DNA of 64,000 bases. It comes from Gigaspora rosea. Taxonomy: Eukaryota > Glomeromycota > Glomeromycetes > Diversisporales > Gigasporaceae. Made by a program: the position numbers and the translations under genes. Location: positions 102,511-166,510 of the forward strand of contig QKWP01000570.1 of the NCBI GenBank assembly GCA_003550325.1, read 5' to 3'. Positions 56,121-64,000 of the stretch are shown in pieces; positions within the stretch are counted from its first letter, which is position 1; every line of letters starts with the position of its first letter. Below the pieces are notes generated by a model. It did no database searches. It was given only the letters and a program-made list of their open reading frames with translations, and had not been told where the DNA came from.

Positions 56121-56967
56121 TCCACTAGTAGCATGACAGAAGTTCTTTTTTATTGGTTGTTATGTCAGATGATTTTTATTAAACATGATTGGCTAATATC
56201 TTAATACTATAATCAATTTAATAAATATCGCGATACAATATCAGATAATGATAACGATAATAATACGATATATTTAAAAATTTAATGTAATATTTCTGCT
56301 TTGTACTGTATCTATATTAAAATATATTTCTAATATGCTAATATCTACTTCTAACCTTGAAATTTATATAGTTAATATACACGTATAAATTTACTTATAA
56401 TAATCAAAAACATTATCGTTTGTCTCATATTTTATTTATTTTTCTTTCAACAAGAATATCTAACATAATTTTATTAAAATAAACCTCACAATTATCATAA
56501 TTTTACCCTTGCGCTTATTTCTACGATATTATTTATATCTATAAACTATTAACATAAGAAACTATAATAAACTATCTAGCTCAGTTCTTAATAATCAATA
56601 TGAATAACCTAAATATATTTTATAAAATAAGAGCTTTGTGTAAGCACAAAAGAAGTTAAAAAAAAATAATATTACTTGTTAACTAATAAATACTATACGT
56701 TCATACGTTCATTTATAAGTTTATACATACATTTATGTGCTTGTATTCATGTCTTATATAGAAGTTATATAGATCGTGAGATCGGTAAGATGGATTTTTA
56801 CAAATAACTTTCGTTGCGACTAAAGAATAACTTGGTAAAGTTTCAAAGAAAATGGATGATTTTTTTTTGTGCAGTCATATAATGTAACTCCCGCTTATAT
56901 GTTTTTAATATATAAAATTTTTGTGTAACACTAATGCATAAATAGAACTTCTGTCATGCTTCCACTG
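56121..56967. mobile_element. ~850-bp TIR element
   Basis: CCACTAGTAGCATGACAGAA (left) and TTCTGTCATGCTTCCACTGG (right) are inverted repeats with three mismatches. No ORF. The right end overlaps the left end of the next element by a few bases. Confidence 0.7.
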
Positions 56968-57235
56968 GTCTGTTTTGGATGATTTTGCCACCAAAATAAC
57001 CATCTTAATGAGCCAATTCTAATAGCACAAAATCATCAAAATCTAATTATGGGGTCCTAAGATCGATATAGATTTATTTTATTTATAATTATATTAGTAA
57101 ATCTGCAAATTTTTACATATAAACCTTTAACAATCTTGGAATTCTGTAATTGGATATTAACAATTTTGTGCTTGTTAGAATTATCTTACTGAGATAGTTA
57201 TTTTGGTTGCAAAATCATCTAAAACAGACCAGTAG
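56963..57235. mobile_element. ~270-bp MITE with ~45-bp TIR
   Basis: The left end CACTGGTCTGTTTTGGATGA then TTTTGCCACCAAAATAACCA faces TGGTTGCAAAATCATCTAAA then ACAGACCAGTAG. Confidence 0.85.
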
Positions 57236-57333
57236 ATCACAAATTATTAGCTATCAAATAATAGTACACAATATCCTCCCTTCCCTCTGAAATTTAGTTT
57301 TTATATTCTATTTTGTGTACTAATCATTTATAT

Positions 57334-57716
57334 TTAAGGGTAGAGTGTACAAATTTCCAATTTCATATAAAATCGATTGTAGATCAATTTTGTGTAACCA
57401 ATTTATATGATGTCATATGATTTACATGTAAACATCATATGATCTGGCCAATCAATTCTTTGTGCAACCTACAAAAATCATATAGCATTCTACAAAAATT
57501 TAATTATATGTAATGTTGATTTTTTTTAAAGCAATAAATATTGTGCAACTTCATTATTATAAACAAACTATTTAAAACTAACTATTGTATAAATTTTATA
57601 CAAATTGGTCAAAATCTTAAAAAAATTTATCAGAAGTATTTTTTTATTTACTATATAAAAATCTAATATACCACGTAGATCATATGAAAAATGATCTATG
57701 TTCACCCTACCCTTAA
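57334..57716. mobile_element. ~380-bp MITE
   Basis: Ends TTTAAGGGTAGAGTGTAC and GTTCACCCTACCCTTAA are inverted repeats. An inner palindromic patch (CATATGATTTACATG.. CATCATATGAT) is present. Confidence 0.7.
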
Positions 57717-57721
57717 AACTA

Positions 57722-57894
57722 CAAGTCACTCTCGTTATAGTGAACTCTCGATATAGTAAAGATTGGCTATAGTGAAGAATTTTTTTAGAACAGAATTATT
57801 ATTACTATAATAAAAGGCTCTCAATATAGTGAATCTCTCAATATAGTGAAGAAATTTTACAGCCAGAGGACTTCACTATAACGAGAGTGATTTG
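57722..57894. mobile_element. 173-bp pogo/Tigger-like MITE
   Basis: The ends CAAGTCACTCTCGTTATAGT and ACTATAACGAGAGTGATTTG are inverted repeats with one mismatch, flanked by TA. The internal CTCTCGATATAGT/CTCTCAATATAGT motif resembles pogo-type termini. The family name is from memory of such ends. Confidence 0.8.
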
Positions 57895-58199
57895 TATATA
57901 TGATTTAAAAAGTTTTTATAGTAATTTATTCTTTATTAAACATAGTCCAAATAATAAAAATTGTATAAAAATTTATTTGTTTATTAAAAAGTTTTATTAT
58001 ATAGTAAAAACTTTAACTGGCCTACAATACTCCATCTACCTTATATAAATAATAATACTATATAATAATATTAAAAAATTCAAAATAAAAACTATATAAA
58101 ACTTTGAAAATACATCATTTATTTTATAATTTATTTATTATGTTATCCTATTATAATATTCTGAATTTAACTACTATATTACTAATCCCAAATCTAATT
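57895..58199. other. AT-rich, no gene
   Basis: Nothing supported. Confidence 0.5.
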
Positions 58200-59400
58200 A
58201 CTATATTACAAAACTACTTTTCTATAAATCCCAAATCTAACTCTGCTATGCTACCTGTTCCGACTTTAACTTTACTGTACTGCCTGTTCCGAGTCTAAAT
58301 CTACCATGCTACCTGTCTCAAATTTAACTCTACTTAGCTACAGATTTCAAATCTAACTTTACTAAAACCCTAAAATATATATAAATAGATCAGATTAATT
58401 ATAAAACTATTAAAAATAGAAAGATCTGCAAAAAACTTAAAAATAAGCAAAAAATTACTATAAATAGAAAAAATCTGCATAAAAAAAAATACCAAAAATA
58501 AGCAAACTAATACCTAACCTATCTAAATATATTTCAGAGTCCTCTTTACCATATTACCTATTCCAAATCTAATTCTACCATGCTATCTGTTCTGAATCTA
58601 ACTCTATTATACCATGTGAATCTAATTCTACTGTGCTATTTATCTTGAATTTAATTCTATTGTACTACTTATCCTGAATCTAATTCTACCATTCTACTTG
58701 TCCAAAATCTAATTCTACTGTACTACTTATTCTGAATCTAATTTTACCATACTGCTTGTTCCAAATCCAATTCTATCGTGCTATTTGTTTTGAATCTAAT
58801 TCTACTGTTCTACTTGTTCTTGTTCCAAATCTAATTCTACTATGCTATTTATCATGAATCTAATTCTATTATACTACAATATTTATCCTGAATTTAATTC
58901 TATTATATTATTTGACTCGAATCTAATTCTACTATACTACTTGGTTTGAATCTAATTCTACTATGCTATTTGTTCCAAATCTAATTCTACTATGCTACTT
59001 GTTCGAATCTAATTCTATCATACTACTTGTTCCAAATCTAATTCTACTACTGCTTGCCCTAAATTTATTTCTACTATGCTATTTGTTTTAGATCTAACTC
59101 TATCATACTACTGGTACTTGTTCCAAGCCTAAGTTTACTATACTACTTGTTCCAAATATAACTACTGTGCTACTTGTTCTGAATCTAACTACTGTGCTAC
59201 TTGTTTTGAATCTAACTACTGTATTTCTTGTTCTGAACATAACATGCTACTTGTCTCAAATCTAATTACTGTGATGCTTGTTCCAACTAACTATTGTGCT
59301 ACTTGTCTTAAATCTAACTACTGTACTACTTGTCTCGAAACTAACCACTATGCTACTTGTTCCAAAACTAACTCCTAGTTCAGTTGCTAGTTATTGTGCT
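58200..59400 (-). repeat. ~30-bp minisatellite field, reverse
   Basis: About 35 degenerate units of the type TTCCAAATCTAATTCTACTA fill the interval. The unit is the complement of the 54500-54920 array, so the two fields are inverted relative to each other 4 kb apart. Confidence 0.85.
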
Positions 59401-59899
59401 ATGTTCAGCTGCTAATTATTATAGTATAATTAAACATGATATGATTTACATATTAGGTATAAATGGTTTTTGCTAATAAAATAAAGTATTTATATTGCTT
59501 ACCAAAAATTGCTATAAATTTAATAATATTGGTGATTGGAAGAGTAGGTGATTAGTTGGATTTAAATTTATATAATGATCTGTATTAGGTATATTGTTTA
59601 CTTGTTTACATTTTTTAACCAATCAAATCAAATGTCTACCATGCTTTATAGAAGCATATATATTGCTGTTTTTGTTGTATACACCCAAATTATATATTTA
59701 ATTTATCATTACTATTCAGTTTGAATTTATAAAAAAATTTAGAATCATTATTACACCTTTGTTAGAAAAAAAGAAGAAAATTATAGACTGTACTTAATTG
59801 TAAGAGATTAGATTTGTAGTATTGATATTTTTTTATTTTTTTCTTAATAAAGCTAGTATTTTATAATTAGCAAGTTAATATGCATGAGTTGGAGCAGAA
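59401..59899. other. AT-rich, no gene
   Basis: Nothing supported. Confidence 0.5.
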
Positions 59900-60217
59900 T
59901 ACTGTATATGTTCAAAAATAAGCTACTACCTAAAATAAGCTATCCTCTGTTTTTTTAAAAAATCTTAAAAAATTCGTTAGCAGTTGCTACATATAAAACT
60001 TTTTTTTTACTAAGTAAATTTCAAAATATCGATTAAGTAAAATTGTTCAGCGCATCAAAATACACCTATAGTAAAAATTTGGTATCATTTAGATAACTTT
60101 TTGTTAGTACGTTTTTCAATTTTTTCAAAAAATGCTATATTTCAAAAATAAGCTACTTTACGATTTTTCATGTAATTTTTTGGCCAAAAAAGGTAGCTTA
60201 ATTTTGGACACATAGGT
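59900..60217. mobile_element. ~318-bp TIR element, AAAATAAGCTAC family (uninterrupted copy)
   Basis: The left end TACTGTATATGTTCAAAAAT then AAGCTACT, and right end AGGTAGCTTAATTTTGGACA then CATAGGTA. It matches 26096-26582 outside the inserted retroposon and so shows the pre-insertion sequence CTACATATAAAACTTTTTTT. Confidence 0.8.
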
Positions 60218-61541
60218 AAGCAAATGATTATAGTATAAATTGATTTATAAGATGTAATATTTATCATCCTCTGGGTTATAGTTGAGATAAACAAACCAGG
60301 GCAATTATATTTCTTTAATTCTTTACTTTTGCTTTTTTTATTCAGATCTTTAAATTTAAGTTTGAATATACTAAAGTGATTGCAAGCAAAAACTTAAGTA
60401 GAACACAAGCTATCACTATGATTGTTGCTTTTTAGAAAAACAACTTTAAACTACTTGTTTAGTATATTAATTAACAACATATTTGAAGGTCTTAAGAAAG
60501 TTATAATTCTAGGCATACTAAAATAGTAAGCTACTTAGTTCTAATAGGGTTTCTGATTCTAATATATTTTTTTTCAGATTCTAGTAGGGTTAGAGTTTTG
60601 GGTTCTAATGTAATTTCAGGTTCTAGTAGAGTTAGAGTTTTGGGTTTTAATGTGTTTTTAGATTCTAGTAGAGTTAGATTTTAGATTATAATATGTTTTT
60701 AGATTTTTGTAGGATTGAAGTTTCAGATTTATAGTCTTTTTTATAGCTAGTAGATTAATTTGAAGTAGCTTCTTAAAATATTAAATATGTTTATTAGTTT
60801 TTTGCACAATTATTGTATATTTTTAATAACTAAAACTTTACCATGAACTTGTAATATTACTTTCTATTGTGTTTTGGCTATTGTTAATCTTGATTTTTTT
60901 TTTAAGTTTAACAAACTTTGCTTTAATACTTTTGTTGCTTTATTGGTTCATATGTTTAGTTTCTTCATTTAATTCAAATATCAAACTTATAAAACTTATT
61001 AATAGGTTGAAATATTTTTTCTTGCTTTTAAACAATATAATAAAAATTCAAAGCTTAGTTTATACTAAGTATATTAAGCATTTATATATTTGGTTCAAGT
61101 TTAAAGAGAGGTGATCATACTTCTTTTTGATTTCTAAAATTTTTTTTAAACTGTTTAAAGGCATTAGTATATATAAATAAGAAAACATTTTGTTTGTATT
61201 GTTTGTACAGTTGTGCAATACAAGAAAAATCTTACTGCTATATACATAAATTTTTGTTTGTAACAGATAACATATGCATACAATAACATATCAGATATTA
61301 TCAAAGTAGTATAGTATATCAAGATAGTTGATCAAGGTAATTCAGCTCTTTAGTCTTTAGTTCAAAGATATGGATTACTGATTAAAGTTTTGTTATATGA
61401 TATTTATATATTTTGATTGGTTTATAGGCCAGAAATATATGAGTTATATATTTCTGACCAAAGATACCTAAAATTTTTCTATAAAATTTTTAACTTCAGT
61501 ATTATAATAAAGTAAATTTATTAGATTAGTAAATATTATAT
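60218..61541. other. AT-rich with TTCTAGTAGGGTTAG repeats, no gene
   Basis: Six or so degenerate units of GGTTCTAGTAGAGTTAGAGT occur at about 60535-60745. The 81-codon hydrophobic frame at 60869-61114 is compositional and not credible as a gene. Confidence 0.5.
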
Positions 61542-61542
61542 A

Positions 61543-63211
61543 TGGGCCGGTGCAGAAAGATTTGTACCTCAAAAAATTTCATAATTTTGACACTAAGGAA
61601 AAAATTTTTTTTTTGATTAATTATTAAATTTTTTAGTATCAAATAAAATAGGTTTTAATCTAACTTACTATATTATTTTTATTGTTTTAACTCTGTTTTA
61701 TTTTAATAATTAAGCATGTACAATTCACTGTATTTGAAAAAAAACCAAAAATTTTTTTTTAAAAAAAAAAGATATTTTAATTAATTTCGCAACCAATATG
61801 CAGTTCTATGAGCTTGTATTATGCAAGTGCATTAATGTGCATATGATAAAGATATGGTTAAAATTTGAGCAAAATTGGATCAATGGTTGTGAAGAAATTA
61901 AGCTTTAAAGTAAGGTAATTTGATTTTTTTACTATAAATTACTATCCCTTAGTTTGTACTACTTCGCAGACAAATTTGACTGTATAATTACTATAAATAT
62001 ACCTCTGATCTATTTTTTTAATCATTTAAAATATTTAAATAAAATTTGGTATTATAATATTTAATAACAAGGATTATATTTTGATATTTAAATTTATATT
62101 ATAAGACAAAAAGTTTATGTTGCTTATAAGCTAAAAATATTAAATTTTAAAGAAATTTTTTAACCAAAAAAATATTTTACAATATCTTAGCGAATTCTTT
62201 AAATATTGGTTTTAAAAATATAGTTTCTAATACAATATTGTAGTTTATATAAAGGATGACAACTTTCATTATTTGACTTTATATAATTTACTTGTAAAAA
62301 TTAAGACTTGTATTAAAAGTGAAAATTTTTTTATAGATGGGAACATATAAAATTTGAGAAAACCTAAAGAAAAATTTCTATAGTAAAAGTTCCAAAACAA
62401 AACTTTAAACTTTTATTACACCAAAGTTTTTTAATAATTTTAAAAAAATTTTATAATAAAGTTGATAAAACAGAACTAATATTATATTTTTTACTTAGAA
62501 AGTATATAGCTAAAATTAATATTTAAGGTTTTATTTAAAAAATTTAAAAATTTAAAATTTTCACAGGCAAATATGCCTGCATAACAAATTAAGGGATAGT
62601 AAATTATATAGTAATTATTTTTAAAAAAAGTTACTATTAATAAATTTTTTTATTTTATCAATAAAATAATTAAAAAAATTTTAATTTTATCAATCTGGTA
62701 ATCTAACTAGGCTAATGCGTAGCATTGTGAGGCCGGAGCAAAAATATTTTAAAATTCAAAATTTTAAATAAAACTAATTAATTATGTTAATATAATATAT
62801 AATAGTTGTATATATTTAATAATACGGTTTATAGTATACATTATTTAAAGGCGTCCAACTAATAGAATATGTAAATTTATTAAAAAATTATTTAATTGGC
62901 AGGTCTGTTTGTTGATTTTTTTTTATCAGGGATTTTTTTTTTATGCGACACACGTGCAGATGGACAAAAAATTTCCAAATTGTAGTTCTAATCTAATTTT
63001 ATGTAATTGATACAAACAAAATCAAAAAAGTAATTTTTTTAGATCAAACCACATCAAAAACGTAACTTTTATATCACCATGCGTAAACACTAAATGTCCG
63101 TCGCTATGCTCCGGCCAATAAGTATATTAAATTAAAAAATCAAAGATTAACTTGTACAAAAAATATTTGAATCAGAACTATTTGAGGTACAAATCTTTTT
63201 GCACCGGCCCA
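61543..63211. mobile_element. 1.67-kb TA-flanked TIR element with nested repeats
   Basis: The ends TGGGCCGGTGCAGAAAGATT then TGTACCTCAAA, and TTTGAGGTACA then AATCTTTTTGCACCGGCCCA, are inverted repeats with one mismatch over about 30 bp. TA flanks both sides (61541-61542 and 63212-63213). No transposase. Inside lie another inverted pair (ACTATCCCTTAGTTTGT near 61945 and ACAAATTAAGGGATAGT near 62583) and the GCTCCGGCC repeat. Confidence 0.85.
62703..63122. repeat. GCTCCGGCC-ended repeat, copy 2
   Basis: Starts CTAACTAGGCTAATGCGTAG and GGCCGGAGC and ends CCGTCGCTATGCTCCGGCCA, as at 52585-52895. It is nested in the 1.67-kb element. Confidence 0.7.
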
Positions 63212-64000
63212 TAGCTAAAACTAGAAATAGCTAAAGCTAAAAATTTTAATTATTTTAATATAAAATTTTTTAAAATTTTGGAGTGCATTTTCTTAGTTTT
63301 TTTTAATAGTTAGGTTAGGTTTAGAATTAGTTTTAATAATAAAAGAGTACAAGTGGATTTTGTAGAATTTATCTATTATATTATACTTATTATATTTTAT
63401 TTTTCATTTTTTTTAATTAGAAATGTATTGAATATATAAAACAGTAATATGAATTGTAAAAAATAGTATGTAAATAGTAATTTCTTAAATGTTCTAGTTC
63501 AAAAATTAAATTTTTTAGTTAGATTTTATAAACAAATTAAGAAAAAAATTTTTCTATTTTTTTAATATTCTATTTTTAATATGTATTTTATTTTATTTTA
63601 TTTTTTAAATATTAAGGTGAGATAATATGTATTTTATTTTATTTTTTTTTTTTAAATGTTAAGGTGAGATAATATGTATTTTATTAGATTTAGATTTAGA
63701 TATATATTAATATTTAAATTTAAATATTAAATAGATTTACTGTCTGCTTACTTTCAATATAAGCTTATGTTCTTTAAATATTAAAAAGAATACTATTAAA
63801 AATTGAATACTAAAAAATATTAAAATTAGATACTAAAAAGCCAGATATTACAAATATGAAATGTACTAAAAATTTTGATACTATAATTACTAATTTGACA
63901 AAACAATTTTATAATATTTATAAAAAAATATTTAACCAAAATACTTTTTATATGAGAATTTTTAAAATACCCTATCAGAAATTCATTATAATAGTAAAAT
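63212..64000. other. AT-rich end of window, no gene
   Basis: Two short repeats of TTAAGGTGAGATAATATGTA at about 63613 and 63659, each after a T-run, resemble the tail end of the ~165-bp retroposon family. Nothing else. Confidence 0.45.

Noticed and set aside
58200..59400. Regularly spaced ~30-bp units as a CRISPR array
   Set aside because: Units are degenerate and abut without spacers; this is a minisatellite.
60869..61114. 81-codon hydrophobic ORF
   Set aside because: Composed of Leu/Phe/Ile codons from TTT/ATT/CTT runs; no start context or homology-like motif.

Overview
The window looks like nuclear DNA of a fungus, most likely an arbuscular mycorrhizal fungus (Glomeromycotina, Rhizophagus/Gigaspora-like). 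This is an inference from three things: extreme AT-richness; genes split by many short GT-AG introns; and a gene repertoire that includes a MLKL-like pseudokinase with Sel1 repeats, an AMSH-type deubiquitinase, a SETD4-like SET protein, an FTR1 iron permease and a NADAR protein. No bacterial, organellar or viral features were seen.

Layout. 0-10.5 kb: repeat-derived DNA with a complete three-exon NADAR gene (1720-3117), a 0.4-kb inverted-repeat element, and two head-to-head decayed housekeeping genes, a DPH2 pseudogene (7556-9180, minus) and a ribosomal protein L25/uL23 pseudogene (9610-10389, plus). 10.5-15 kb: small terminal-inverted-repeat (TIR) elements around an intact seven-exon gene for a Uma2/PD-(D/E)XK-like protein (12230-13503). 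15.2-21.2 kb: a young 5.9-kb LTR retroelement whose 738-bp LTRs differ at the one position I noticed. It has no recognisable protease, RT, RNase H or integrase, but two related acidic ORFs and five degenerate ~190-nt modules. 21-31 kb: repeats, an APC6/Cut9 pseudogene, a 2-kb TIR element with an internal ~265-bp tandem array, and poly(A) retroposons with clear target-site duplications (TSDs).

31.9-45.3 kb is the gene island: MLKL-like pseudokinase/Sel1 protein (minus), AMSH-like JAMM deubiquitinase (plus), SETD4-like protein (minus, tail to tail with AMSH) and FTR1 permease (minus). All four can be assembled exon by exon with intact frames and splice sites. 45.3-64 kb has no gene I can support. 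It is a mosaic of nested TIR elements, a 613-bp tRNA-derived SINE with a 17-bp TSD, short retroposons and two minisatellite fields.

The housekeeping copies in the repeat-rich part keep their introns but carry nonsense changes, frameshifts and deletions. They therefore look like decayed DNA-level duplicates rather than processed copies, while genes in the island are clean. The least conventional items are the non-autonomous LTR element with its paired ORFs and modules, and a group of small elements that share a core but have different termini. All calls rest on reading the sequence; no database search was run.
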